From Limisphaerales bacterium (GTDB lineage: Bacteria > Verrucomicrobiota > Verrucomicrobiia > Limisphaerales > UBA11358), in the NCBI GenBank assembly GCA_027451565.1, contig DAIDJC010000025.1, forward strand, positions 1 to 20,487: a stretch of 20,487 nt of DNA. The letters run 5' to 3'. Positions within the stretch are counted from its first letter, which is position 1. Each line of letters starts with the position of its first letter. Positions 7,756 to 15,433 of the stretch are shown one piece after another. The translations under genes were made by a program, and so were the position numbers. The notes beneath the pieces are model-generated. The model made no database searches, was not told the DNA's origin, and was given only the letters and a program-made list of their open reading frames with translations.

Positions 7756-8603
7756 GGCTGGGCGTGAAGACTCAGGCTGGACTGTCTGAAGGCACCCTTT
7801 TCAAGCCGCCTGACGTGGGCTTGCATGGATAGGATGGCCTGGGCGTGAATCTGGCAAACCCGCGATTCGGTCAGGCGCATGACTTCCGCGATTTCCCGCA
7901 GGTTCATGTCCTCGAGATAATAAAAAGCCAGCACCTTGCGTTGCGTTTCAGGCATCTGTTTGAGATGGCCCAGGATGATTCTGGAAAGTTCCTGGTCGGA
8001 TGCCTGGTCCACCGGGTTGACGGCCGCAGTGTTTGCCACCACTTCATGGAGGTTGCCTCCATCGCCGTCTTCCGTGGCATTGACCGCGTCCAGGCAAAGA
8101 AAGGCCGCAGGTCGTATTTCATCCAACAGCCGGTGGTATGCGCCTACAGAAATTCCCAGTTCGAACGCCACTTGGTCGTCCTCAGCCAGTTTTCCCTGGA
8201 CTTGTTCCACTTGCGCCATCGCCTGCTGAACCTTTCGGGCTTTCTCATGGACGGACCTTGGCATCCAGTCCATGCGCCTCAGTTCATCCAGCATGGCTCC
8301 GCGAACCCTCAGCCTGGCATATGCCTCAAAGGGTCTGCCGCTGGAAGGATCAAAATTCCTCAGCGCTTGCAGCAATCCCATCAGCCCGGCGCTGTTTAAA
8401 TCATCCCGGTCCACATGCTCCGGCAGCGTGATGGACAGCCGGGCCAGCGTCGAGGCCACCAACGGCAAATACTGGATCACCAGCTCGTTCTCCGCGTGGT
8501 CATCCACTTGGTGGTGATAACGCTGCCACAACTCCTGGGCATTGGGAGCTGGCACGGTTACAACCGAGGCGGGTTCTTTCAGGTCGCCTGCGCGTTTGGT
8601 CAT
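7752..8603 (-). CDS. fliA: Flagellar sigma factor FliA (sigma-28)
   Basis: FliA directs RNA polymerase to late flagellar promoters. The 283-residue protein has a sigma-70 family layout without region 1. Region 2 is at about 40-110 (LVIQYLPLVASTLARL, DDLNSAGLMGLLQALRNFD, FEAYARLRVRGAMLDELRR, DWMPRSV), region 3 at about 115-165, and region 4 at about 205-265 with the helix-turn-helix MNLREIAEVMRLTESRVCQIHAQA. The DELRRxDWxPRSV block is typical of FliA/WhiG-type factors. Its ATG overlaps the stop of the small membrane protein gene, and its stop overlaps motA, so it is embedded in a coupled unit. FlgM, the usual anti-sigma partner, is not encoded here. The start at 8603 is fixed by the overlap. 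Confidence 0.95.
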   Translation of the reverse strand: MTKRAGDLKEPASVVTVPAPNAQELWQRYHHQVDDHAENELVIQYLPLVASTLARLSITLPEHVDRDDLNSAGLMGLLQALRNFDPSSGRPFEAYARLRVRGAMLDELRRMDWMPRSVHEKARKVQQAMAQVEQVQGKLAEDDQVAFELGISVGAYHRLLDEIRPAAFLCLDAVNATEDGDGGNLHEVVANTAAVNPVDQASDQELSRIILGHLKQMPETQRKVLAFYYLEDMNLREIAEVMRLTESRVCQIHAQAILSMQAHVRRLEKGAFRQSSLSLHAQP

Positions 8604-8842
8604 GTCTTAATCAAGGCTTTGTTTTTGACTCCGACGTTTGACGGGGCCTGACGTTTCTGGCGGATGGCCTCGCCAAGGCTTTGAATCCAAACCCTGCTCC
8701 ACCAGCGAGCCAAAAGGGCCGCCACCAAGGCTGCCACGCACCCGCGACATAACGCCGTGGCCCATGAGCATTGCTGGGCCAGACTAAACCCGGCTCCCAC
8801 CAAAAATCCAAGAACGGCCCCTAAAATCATGTGAGACTTCAT
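8600..8842 (-). CDS. Small membrane protein of unknown function, first gene of the fliA-mot unit
   Basis: I recognise no family. The 80-residue product has two hydrophobic helices (about 6-24 and 28-46, with three cysteines around the turn and the second helix), then WWSRVW and a basic, soluble C-terminal tail of about 30 residues rich in Lys, Arg and Gln. This predicts a helical hairpin with a cytoplasmic basic tail. The stop overlaps the fliA ATG (ATGA, 8603-8600), and a sigma-54 promoter lies immediately upstream, both strong signs of a real gene. ATG 8842 is used; ATG 8830 is an alternative. Position between flhF and fliA, where some bacteria carry flhG, is suggestive, but the protein is not FlhG. 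A role in coupling fliA translation is conceivable. Confidence 0.75.
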   Translation of the reverse strand: MKSHMILGAVLGFLVGAGFSLAQQCSWATALCRGCVAALVAALLARWWSRVWIQSLGEAIRQKRQAPSNVGVKNKALIKT

Positions 8843-8859
8843 TAAAATAAGCCTATGAT

Positions 8860-8875
8860 AGCAAAAAATTTGCCA
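8860..8875 (-). promoter_or_regulatory. Sigma-54 (RpoN) -24/-12 promoter for the fliA-motAB unit
   Basis: On the minus strand the element reads TGGCAAATTTTTTGCT, matching TGGCA and TTGCW with exactly 10 bases between GG and GC. The one departure is A for C at the end of the -24 block. It sits in the 71-bp AT-rich gap after flhF. The predicted start is near 8849, about 7 nt before the ATG at 8842. The -24 half (TGGCAAATTT) occurs again 27 bp upstream at 8893-8902. Confidence 0.78.
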
Positions 8876-8902
8876 TTATTTCAGTTTCCACTAAATTTGC
8901 CA
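8866..8902 (-). repeat. Direct repeat TGGCAAATTT, two copies, overlapping the promoter
   Basis: The 10-base sequence TGGCAAATTT (minus strand) occurs at 8902-8893 and again at 8875-8866, 27 bp apart. The promoter-proximal copy forms the -24 part of the sigma-54 element. The upstream copy is followed by AGTGG rather than TTTGC, so it is not a second complete promoter. It could be a remnant, a regulatory half-site or chance in AT-rich DNA. Confidence 0.5.
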
Positions 8903-8913
8903 AAATCCTTGAA

Positions 8914-9906
8914 TTAACAGCGAGGAGGCTGTGGAAAAAGGAGAAATGGCTCAGCAACCTGCAGGTCACCAGGAATTTTTTGCCCGGTCCCCAGAAAGCG
9001 GATGGGGCATTCGGTTCCCAATACCAAATTCCATAGCTTCACCCGCTGCCGCTCTTCATCAAGATGGGTGAATATCATGTCTTCAGGGTTGAGTTGCTTA
9101 AAAAAACGATACTGATCCTGCAGGATGGAAGTCTCCAAGGCGGCGTTGAGCACCAAATGAATGTGCGGATTGGGCAAAGCCTGCAATTGTTTCTGCAAAA
9201 CAGCCAATGACCGTGTGTCATGAATTTCCACCCCGGGCAGGTCCACCATCAACAAGTCGGCCTGCAAGTCAGGAGTCTGCCAGAACCGGAATGTGGGCAC
9301 CCCCAGGGATTCACAGTGCAACTGGAGGATTTCCGAGGCGTTCGCCGTGGCGCCATCCAGTCGCCAGATATGAACGGTCTTTTCTTGCACGAGGATGCTT
9401 TGGACCATCCATTTGCAAAGGGCTGTGCTTTTGCCAGCCCCGGGTGGCCCCACCAAGACATGGGGGCGTGGATCGGGCATGGACCATTTTGGCGGTGTTC
9501 GCCAGTGGCAAACCACAAGATCCGTGACGCAGTTCCATTCCTTTTCAAGAGTTTCCGGCGGTCTATCACCATGCAAAATACGGACTTTTTCATCCAGTTG
9601 GCTGGCAAATTCCGCCAACAATCCCTTGCTTTCCAGCCATTGTATGGACCGCCATCGTCCTTTGGGTGGCGGATCATTGTCATCGCTTGGGGTGAGGGGC
9701 CTCGGCGCGGATTCCTGCGCCGGGGGCTCCGCCTGGTCCGGCACACAGGCTGTAACTTCGATGTTTCCATGCCGTTTCCAAAGCCGTTCAAGGCCCGAGG
9801 GAGGCAGTCTGCGCACATTGACCACCACCGCTTCCGGGCCCAGCTCGGCGTGGACACGGGTGAGTGCGGTGGAGGCGTCGGTTGCTTCAAATGCCAGTAA
9901 CTTCAC
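8914..9906 (-). CDS. flhF: FlhF-like SRP-family GTPase with altered G motifs
   Basis: FlhF is an SRP-type GTPase that sets flagellar position and number. The 330-residue protein begins with the FlhF B-domain pattern (MKLLAFEATDASTALTRVHAELGPEAVVV..., to about 55), then a Pro-rich linker and an NG domain. The P loop is GPPGAGKST (153-161). G3 is VDLPG (221-225) instead of the usual DTAGR; G4 is THLDE (280-284) instead of TKLDE; and the DTYR segment of SRP GTPases is replaced near 182-190. The closing GTGQKIPGDL block (306-315) is FlhF-like. The GTG start at 9906 overlaps the flhA stop (GTGA). Synteny and the B domain support FlhF; catalytic competence is uncertain. Confidence 0.86.
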   Translation of the reverse strand: MKLLAFEATDASTALTRVHAELGPEAVVVNVRRLPPSGLERLWKRHGNIEVTACVPDQAEPPAQESAPRPLTPSDDNDPPPKGRWRSIQWLESKGLLAEFASQLDEKVRILHGDRPPETLEKEWNCVTDLVVCHWRTPPKWSMPDPRPHVLVGPPGAGKSTALCKWMVQSILVQEKTVHIWRLDGATANASEILQLHCESLGVPTFRFWQTPDLQADLLMVDLPGVEIHDTRSLAVLQKQLQALPNPHIHLVLNAALETSILQDQYRFFKQLNPEDMIFTHLDEERQRVKLWNLVLGTECPIRFLGTGQKIPGDLQVAEPFLLFPQPPRC

Positions 9907-12017
9907 GCGTTTTCAACCAGGTTTGGAATGACTGCCGCATTTTGGATCTGAATCCGCGAGGGGATTTCGGCGTACGACAAAACCGCGAGGTTGTTGAAGG
10001 AATGTTCAAAAAACCGGCGGAAGGCCAGCCGCAACTGGGGCGAACACAAAACCACGGGTTGCAACCCTGCCGCCAGCATCTGTTGCACCAGCCGCGTCAG
10101 GGCCTCGATTACATGTCGTGCCAGCTTGGGTTCAATCACCAGCGCCATCTCAGTGGGAGACTGGCGAACGCTTTGGGTCAATTGCTGTTCCAGCTTGGGA
10201 TCTATGGTGATGACGCGGATTCCGCCATTGTCAGTCTGAAAGGGCTTGGTCAGTTGTGAACCCAAGGCTCGACGGGCGTGCTCTGAGAGTTCATCCGGAT
10301 TTTTGGTGAAGGCAGCCTGGTCTCCCACCTTTTCCAGGATGCCGGCCAGATTCCGTATGGAAATGCCCTCTGCAAGCAGGTTTTGCAGGATGCGCTGGAT
10401 TTGTCCCATGCTGAGAAGGTTAGGCACCAATTCATTCACCACGGCAGGATGCGTTTGCTTGAGATGATCCAGCAGGGCTTGGACATCCTGGCGCGTCAGT
10501 ATTTCGTGACAATGCCGTTTGATCATCTCAGACAGGTGGGTCACCAGCACCGAGGGCGCATCCACCACCGTGTAACCCGCCACCTCGGCGTTTTTTCGTT
10601 CCATGGCGGCAATCCATGTGGCGGGCAATTGAAAAACCGGCTCAATGGTCGGCATCCCTTTCAAGGTGGACTTGCTGTGGGTGGCATTCATGGCCAGCCA
10701 ATGGTTGGGCATCAACTGGCCCTGGGCCAGGGGATTTCCCTTGAGCAGAAAACGATACTCATTAGGCCCCAATTGCAGGTTGTCGCGCAGCCGAATGGGC
10801 GGAATCAACACCCCCATTTCCGAGGCAAAATTTTTTCGCACTCCTGTGACCCGCTCCAGCAAATCACCCCCCTTGCGCGTGTCGGCCAGAGGCACCAGGC
10901 CATGTCCCAACTCAATTTGCAACGTGTCCAGCGTGAGAAGATTTTCTATTTTCTCAGGAGGCTTCGGCTCCGGGGCGGACCCTGCCGCCGCCTTGCCATC
11001 CGCATTCCGGGCAGACGACCCTGCCGTGGCAGGGGTCTGGTTCAATTCAGGCGTGCCATGCCGGTGTATGGAATAGGATAAAAGGCCCGTGAACACAGCC
11101 AGTATTAAAAAGGGCAGCGTGGGCAAACCCGGCACCAATGCCATCACCCCCAGCATCAGGGACAGAATGGTGAGGGCCTTGGGGTAAAACAAAAGTTGCC
11201 GGCCCAATTCCCGGCCCAAGTCGTTTTTGGAGGTCGCCCGGGTGATCAAAATGCCCGCAGCGGTGGAGGTGATCAGCGCCGGCACCTGGGATACCAGTCC
11301 GTCCCCTATGGACAGGATGGTGTAATGTTGCAAGGCCTCCGTCACGGTCATCCCCTTTTGCGCAATCCCAATCGCAAATCCACCAATCACGTTGATCAGG
11401 GTGATCAGCACCGCCGCAATGGCATCCCCGCGCACAAATTTGCTGGCGCCATCCATGGACCCATAGAAATCAGCCTCATCTTCCAAGGACCGCCGCCGAC
11501 TCCGCGCCTCGCCCTCCTTGATCAATCCAGCATTCAGTTCCGCATCAATCGCCATTTGCTTGCCAGGCAAGGCATCCAGGGTGAACCGCGCCGCCACTTC
11601 TGCGATGCGCCCGGCGCCCTTGGTGATCACGATAAAGTTGATCAAAACCAAAATCAGGAATATCACCATCCCCACCACGTAGTTCCCCTGCACCACAAAA
11701 TTACCAAAGGACTGGATGATATGGCCTGCGTACCCGTTTAATAAGATCAGCCGGGTGGAGGCCACGTTCAGCGACAAACGGTACAAGGTGATAAACAATA
11801 ACAGTGTGGGGAACCCGGTAAATTCTGCCGGAGTACGGAGGTAAAGGATGACCAACAAGGTGAGCAGGGAAATGCTGATGCTCGATGCCAGAAGCAGGTC
11901 CAGCAAGAGCGGGGGCACGGGTAATACCAACAGCAGAATAGTGCCAAATAATGCTGCAATAAGCCACAAGTCTCCGTGGCGCAACAAGTTGCGAAGTTTG
12001 TCGCTTAAAAATCCCAT
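9903..12017 (-). CDS. flhA: Flagellar type III export gate protein FlhA
   Basis: FlhA is the large inner-membrane component of the export gate; its cytoplasmic ring docks chaperone-substrate complexes. The length of 704 aa matches the family. About eight membrane helices occupy residues 15-320. The FHIPEP signature with RLSLNVASTRLILL lies near residue 80, and the conserved cytoplasmic loop with GAGRIAEVAARFTLDALPGKQMAIDAELNAGLI follows the fourth helix. The four-subdomain C-terminal part runs from about 365 onward after a Pro/Ala-rich linker, with EMGVLIPPIRLRDN and the YTVVDAPSVLVTHLSE block. It starts 7 bases after flhB and overlaps flhF by 4 bases. Virulence-type SctV is excluded by the flagellar context. 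Confidence 0.97.
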   Translation of the reverse strand: MGFLSDKLRNLLRHGDLWLIAALFGTILLLVLPVPPLLLDLLLASSISISLLTLLVILYLRTPAEFTGFPTLLLFITLYRLSLNVASTRLILLNGYAGHIIQSFGNFVVQGNYVVGMVIFLILVLINFIVITKGAGRIAEVAARFTLDALPGKQMAIDAELNAGLIKEGEARSRRRSLEDEADFYGSMDGASKFVRGDAIAAVLITLINVIGGFAIGIAQKGMTVTEALQHYTILSIGDGLVSQVPALITSTAAGILITRATSKNDLGRELGRQLLFYPKALTILSLMLGVMALVPGLPTLPFLILAVFTGLLSYSIHRHGTPELNQTPATAGSSARNADGKAAAGSAPEPKPPEKIENLLTLDTLQIELGHGLVPLADTRKGGDLLERVTGVRKNFASEMGVLIPPIRLRDNLQLGPNEYRFLLKGNPLAQGQLMPNHWLAMNATHSKSTLKGMPTIEPVFQLPATWIAAMERKNAEVAGYTVVDAPSVLVTHLSEMIKRHCHEILTRQDVQALLDHLKQTHPAVVNELVPNLLSMGQIQRILQNLLAEGISIRNLAGILEKVGDQAAFTKNPDELSEHARRALGSQLTKPFQTDNGGIRVITIDPKLEQQLTQSVRQSPTEMALVIEPKLARHVIEALTRLVQQMLAAGLQPVVLCSPQLRLAFRRFFEHSFNNLAVLSYAEIPSRIQIQNAAVIPNLVENA

Positions 12018-12024
12018 GATCTTT

Positions 12025-13107
12025 TCACACCTGATTTTGTTCCGAGAAATAGCGGTACCGGTTCACCCGGTACACCCAGGCCAAAATTTCCGCCACTGCC
12101 GCGTAGAATTCAGCAGGAATCTCGCCACCCACACGCCCATGTTTGAAAAGCATTTGGGCCAGGGGTTTATTTTCCACAATGGGTATCTGGTGCTGCTCGG
12201 CAATCTCCCTGATTTTTTTGGCGTTGAGCCGTATTCCTTTGGCCACAATTTTAGGCGCCCGCATGGCTTTTCGGTCGTAACGCAGGGCAATGGCAATGCG
12301 CGTGGGATTGGTGACGATGACGTCCGCCTTGGGAACCTCAGCCAGGGCCTTGGCCTTGCTCACGGCACGACGGCGGCGGCGGGCGCTTTTGATCAATTGG
12401 CTGCCCTCCGAATTTTTCATCTCATCCTTCAACTCCTGCTTGGTCATCATCAAGTCGCGCTGGTTGCGCCAGAATTGATAGGCGTAATCCGCTGCAGCTA
12501 TCAGAATCAGCCCGAGGCTGATGCGCAGAAGCACGCGCAACGTGGTTTCTCCCAGGAATTCAGCCAGTCTGGCCCCGCTCACTGCGGAGGTGAAGATGGG
12601 ATCATTGAGCAGACGTTGGATTTCCGAGGCGGTGATTGCCAGGACGAAGACAAACTTGACCAAGCCCACCAGGGTGGGCACCACCATGCGCCCGGAGAAG
12701 AGCCGGCCAAAACCTTCCACCGGGTTGATGCGGTTCCAATCCGGCGCCAGGACTTCCGGGGCCGTGTTGAACCGGTTTTGGATCGCCCCCGCCAGGAGTC
12801 CCGAAAGCCCGGTGGCCAACACAAACGGCGCGGTTATTTTCATCAGCACCAGAAGCCCGGTGATGCTGTACGCCTGCAGGGAATCGGAATTGATGGGTGT
12901 GTCGTGCAGGTGCCCCAGGGAAAAAGTGGTGGAGACCACCAGTTGCTGCCAGATTTCCCGCCCTGCAAAGGTCATCGCCGCAAATGCTCCCATCAGGACA
13001 AACACGGTTTGCACTTCATCGCTGTGCGGAATCTGGCCCTTGCTGACGGCATCCTCCAGCTTGCGCTGTGTCGGCGCCTCTGTCTTTTCGCCTGTGGATT
13101 CAGCCAT
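12025..13107 (-). CDS. flhB: Export gate specificity-switch protein FlhB, with NPTR in place of NPTH
   Basis: FlhB regulates the export gate and, with FliK, switches it from rod/hook to filament substrates after cleaving itself between Asn and Pro of NPTH. The 360-residue protein has the usual N-terminus (ESTGEKTEAPTQRKLEDAV), four membrane segments (about 30-210), a basic linker (SARRRRRAVSKAKAL) and the cytoplasmic domain. The cleavage motif reads N267-P268-T269-R270: the histidine codon is replaced by CGC at 12298-12300. Surrounding residues (ADVIVT before it, then a Tyr-Asp pair at about 276-277 and APKIVAKG) are intact, so the site is recognisable. GGAGG stands just before ATG 13107, a good Shine-Dalgarno sequence, and fliR ends 2 bases upstream. 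Confidence 0.96.
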   Translation of the reverse strand: MAESTGEKTEAPTQRKLEDAVSKGQIPHSDEVQTVFVLMGAFAAMTFAGREIWQQLVVSTTFSLGHLHDTPINSDSLQAYSITGLLVLMKITAPFVLATGLSGLLAGAIQNRFNTAPEVLAPDWNRINPVEGFGRLFSGRMVVPTLVGLVKFVFVLAITASEIQRLLNDPIFTSAVSGARLAEFLGETTLRVLLRISLGLILIAAADYAYQFWRNQRDLMMTKQELKDEMKNSEGSQLIKSARRRRRAVSKAKALAEVPKADVIVTNPTRIAIALRYDRKAMRAPKIVAKGIRLNAKKIREIAEQHQIPIVENKPLAQMLFKHGRVGGEIPAEFYAAVAEILAWVYRVNRYRYFSEQNQV

Positions 13108-13109
13108 GG

Positions 13110-13874
13110 TCAGCCTCCTCCAATCATTTTGGCCACCACCAGCAGGTCCTCCGGCAATGCATTAAAAAATTGCGCCACGTATTGCGCCGCCAGTTGCAGC
13201 GAGAATCCCAGAACCACCAGTGACCCCACGATTTTGAACCCGTACATTTCCGTGAAAACATTCATTTGCGGCACTGCCCGGCTCAGGACGGCAAAGATCA
13301 TGGTGATGACAAAGGACGCGGCAATCACCGGCGTGGAGATTTGCAGGGCGGTCATGAAAACCCTGGATGTCTGGGGCACCACTTCGGCCAGGAGTTGGCG
13401 GTTGAAATGGCCGCCGCCTATGGGCAGGAAATCATAGGTGCGGGCAAAACCCAGCAGCATCCAGTCGTGCAGGTTCAAGCTCAGCATGACCAGCATGCTC
13501 AAGTACATCAAAAGAGTGCCCGGTATGGGCGAGGCCTGCTGCGTCATGGGGTCAAACACGGAGGCCAGGTTCAAGCCCATTTCAGAGGCAATGATGGAGC
13601 CCGCCAGTTCTGCCGCAAAAAAAATCAGGCGGGATAGAAACCCAAGCAGCAAGCCAATCCCCACCTCCTGCATCATCAATCCCAGGATGGCGGTGTAATC
13701 CAGTTGGCCCAAGGGATGGGGCGCCACCACAGGAGTGAGAAGCAGCGAAATGAGGGCGGCCAGGGATACCCGCAGCAGGACGGGCATTTCATTCATCGAA
13801 AAAAACGGCAATACCAGCAGGAAGGCTCCCACCCTCAAGAAAACCAGCATCCAAGTGTCAAAATCGGCTTCCAT
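13110..13874 (-). CDS. fliR: Flagellar export gate protein FliR
   Basis: FliR joins FliP and FliQ in the helical export-gate core through which all external flagellar proteins pass. The 254-residue protein is strongly hydrophobic, with about five to six membrane segments, and begins METADF-like with a Trp-Met-Leu-Val-Phe-Leu-Arg-Val-Gly run. The family features PFFSMNEMPVLLRV (about 24-37) and GLLLGFLSRLIFFAAELAGSIIASEMGLNLASVFDP are present. The length is typical. It follows fliQ by 9 bases and precedes flhB by 2 bases, the order found in many bacteria. Nothing suggests fusion to FlhB, as seen in some clostridia; a stop codon separates the two. Confidence 0.96.
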   Translation of the reverse strand: MEADFDTWMLVFLRVGAFLLVLPFFSMNEMPVLLRVSLAALISLLLTPVVAPHPLGQLDYTAILGLMMQEVGIGLLLGFLSRLIFFAAELAGSIIASEMGLNLASVFDPMTQQASPIPGTLLMYLSMLVMLSLNLHDWMLLGFARTYDFLPIGGGHFNRQLLAEVVPQTSRVFMTALQISTPVIAASFVITMIFAVLSRAVPQMNVFTEMYGFKIVGSLVVLGFSLQLAAQYVAQFFNALPEDLLVVAKMIGGG

Positions 13875-13883
13875 GAATCCATG

Positions 13884-14153
13884 TCATTGAGCCATCTGCG
13901 GCATTTTCTGGATGATGCCGATTGTGAATTCAACCAGTGACCGGACAATCCACGGCATCAGCAGGAGGATGATTCCCACCACCGCCAGCGCCTTTGGCAC
14001 AAAGGCCAGGGTTTGCTCATGGATGGTGGTGACGGCTTGAAACAGGCTGATGGCCAGGCCAATCACCATGGCGGTCAGTAATATGGGCGCGGCAATGGCC
14101 AGCGACTGGTAAATCATGGTTTTCAGAATCTCAATCGCGAATTCACTGTTCAT
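13884..14153 (-). CDS. fliQ: Flagellar export gate protein FliQ
   Basis: FliQ is the small subunit of the FliP-FliQ-FliR export core. From ATG 14153 it has 89 residues, the normal size, with two membrane helices (about 16-38 and 52-72) and the conserved ISLFQAVTTIHEQTLAFVPKALAV segment between them. The frame is open upstream to 14213, but that would run through the end of fliP; the chosen start gives a 14-base gap after the fliP stop. No strong Shine-Dalgarno sequence is seen, so reinitiation after fliP is likely. Confidence 0.96.
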   Translation of the reverse strand: MNSEFAIEILKTMIYQSLAIAAPILLTAMVIGLAISLFQAVTTIHEQTLAFVPKALAVVGIILLLMPWIVRSLVEFTIGIIQKMPQMAQ

Positions 14154-14167
14154 GGCATGTTTCAGGT

Positions 14168-14941
14168 TCAGGTTCCAAAACTTTGGACAAGGGATTGGAT
14201 CACCAGCGACCATCCGTCCACCAACACAAATAAGAGCAGTTTCAGGGGCAGGGAAATGGTCATGGGCGGCATCATCATCATGCCCATGCTCATGAGCACT
14301 GTGGCCACCACGATGTCAATCAGGATGAACGGCACATAGATGAGAAAACCCATTTGAAATGCCGTGCGCAGCTCGCTGATGATGAAGGCTGGAATAACCA
14401 CGCGCAACGGCAATTGTTGCGGTGCCATGGCCGGCAGCTTCGCCATGGACACGAATAGCTCCACATCCTTGGGCCGGGTCTGCTTCAGCATGAAAGTTCG
14501 TATGTGAAACGAGGCGCGGTCCAGCGCTTCCTGGTCGCTGATTTGGTGGGCTTCATAAGGGGTGATCGCATCCTGCTGGATATGATCCCATACCGGGGCC
14601 ATCACAAAATAAGTGATGAAAAGGGCCAGGCCGATAATGATCTGGCTGGCCGGGGCGCCCTGCAGTTGCAGGGCGCTGCGCACAAAGGAAAGAACGATCA
14701 CCACCCGGGTGAAACAGGTCATGAGCAAAAGTATGGACGGCGCCAGAGACAGCAGAGTGAGCGAAAACAGGATTTTAATCCCCATGTCCACGTTTTGAAC
14801 GCCGTTATTCCCTCCCAGAGTGATGGAAACCGGGCCAAAGGAGGCCGGGGCGTTGGTCTGCGCCCCGCTGGGGGTGCAGGTCGCCAACCAGAGAAGAACC
14901 CAAACCAGCAAGGCCGGATGAAAAAGCGTGCGCAGCTTCAT
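14168..14941 (-). CDS. fliP: Flagellar export gate protein FliP
   Basis: FliP forms the pentameric core of the export gate in the inner membrane. The 257-residue protein has an N-terminal signal-like helix (about 9-22), then a mature region with the family blocks SLAPSILLLMTCFTRVVIVLSFVRSALQLQ and SQIIIGLALFITYFVMAPVW, and the C-terminal PAFIISELRTAFQMGFLIYVPFILIDIVVATVLMSMGMMM. These are among the most conserved stretches in the export apparatus. Its ATG overlaps the fliO stop (ATGA, 14941-14938), consistent with FliO acting as its assembly factor. Confidence 0.97.
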   Translation of the reverse strand: MKLRTLFHPALLVWVLLWLATCTPSGAQTNAPASFGPVSITLGGNNGVQNVDMGIKILFSLTLLSLAPSILLLMTCFTRVVIVLSFVRSALQLQGAPASQIIIGLALFITYFVMAPVWDHIQQDAITPYEAHQISDQEALDRASFHIRTFMLKQTRPKDVELFVSMAKLPAMAPQQLPLRVVIPAFIISELRTAFQMGFLIYVPFILIDIVVATVLMSMGMMMMPPMTISLPLKLLLFVLVDGWSLVIQSLVQSFGT

Positions 14942-15399
14942 TTCCCTTTAAGAACCTGGTTTAAAGCCTGGCTGAATGACGGGGGCGCGGGCGGGCCATC
15001 CACAGTGGTTTCATCCGTTCCTGCCGGCAGGTGGCTAAGCAGATTCACCCCGGATGGCGAGGTTGCCACCAGCATCCGCTCCCGGTCGTAGCCCACCACA
15101 TGCACCCAGTGTCGTCCGCCCAAGGACCGGCTTTCCAGTATCTTCAACCGGGCGGCGGGACGCCCTTTCTTGACGACCCTCTGCCAATTGCGGACCAGCC
15201 ATGCCCCACCCAGAAAAAGCCCGATCACCAGCAGCAACGCCCCAATCACCCTCACCAGCGAGATGCTGGCATCGGGCAGGGCAGGGGCTGTCAAAGCCGC
15301 GCCGGAAAGCGAGCCGGGATTGGTGGCTTGGGCCAAGCCGGAAGTCAGGCTTCCGGCCAACACTCCTGCCATCGTTAGGTAGAGGGGATGTTTTGGCAT
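14938..15399 (-). CDS. fliO: FliO, assembly factor for the export gate
   Basis: FliO helps FliP oligomerise in the membrane. From ATG 15399 the product has 153 residues: a signal peptide (about 1-25, cleavage near GLAQA), a short periplasmic Ala/Pro/Ser-rich stretch, one membrane helix (about 47-68, ending in WLVRNW), and a cytoplasmic domain starting RLKILESRSLGGRHWVHVV, which is the FliO signature region. The frame extends to a TTG at 15453 inside fliN; the ATG placed right at the signal peptide is preferred, leaving a 34-base gap after fliN. Order fliN-fliO-fliP is the common one. Confidence 0.93.
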   Translation of the reverse strand: MPKHPLYLTMAGVLAGSLTSGLAQATNPGSLSGAALTAPALPDASISLVRVIGALLLVIGLFLGGAWLVRNWQRVVKKGRPAARLKILESRSLGGRHWVHVVGYDRERMLVATSPSGVNLLSHLPAGTDETTVDGPPAPPSFSQALNQVLKGK

Positions 15400-15433
15400 G
15401 GGCAAATACCGGGAAACCGGGGATGGGGGCGGA

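Noticed and set aside
11848..13437. Long plus-strand open frame (529 codons) antisense to flhA, flhB and fliR
   Set aside because: It lies fully opposite three unmistakable export genes, its translation is rich in His, Gln, Arg and Gly with no domain, and it has no promoter or ribosome site. It is a codon-bias shadow.
13884..14213. Longer FliQ starting at 14213
   Set aside because: The added 20 residues overlap the end of fliP, and FliQ proteins are normally about 89 residues.
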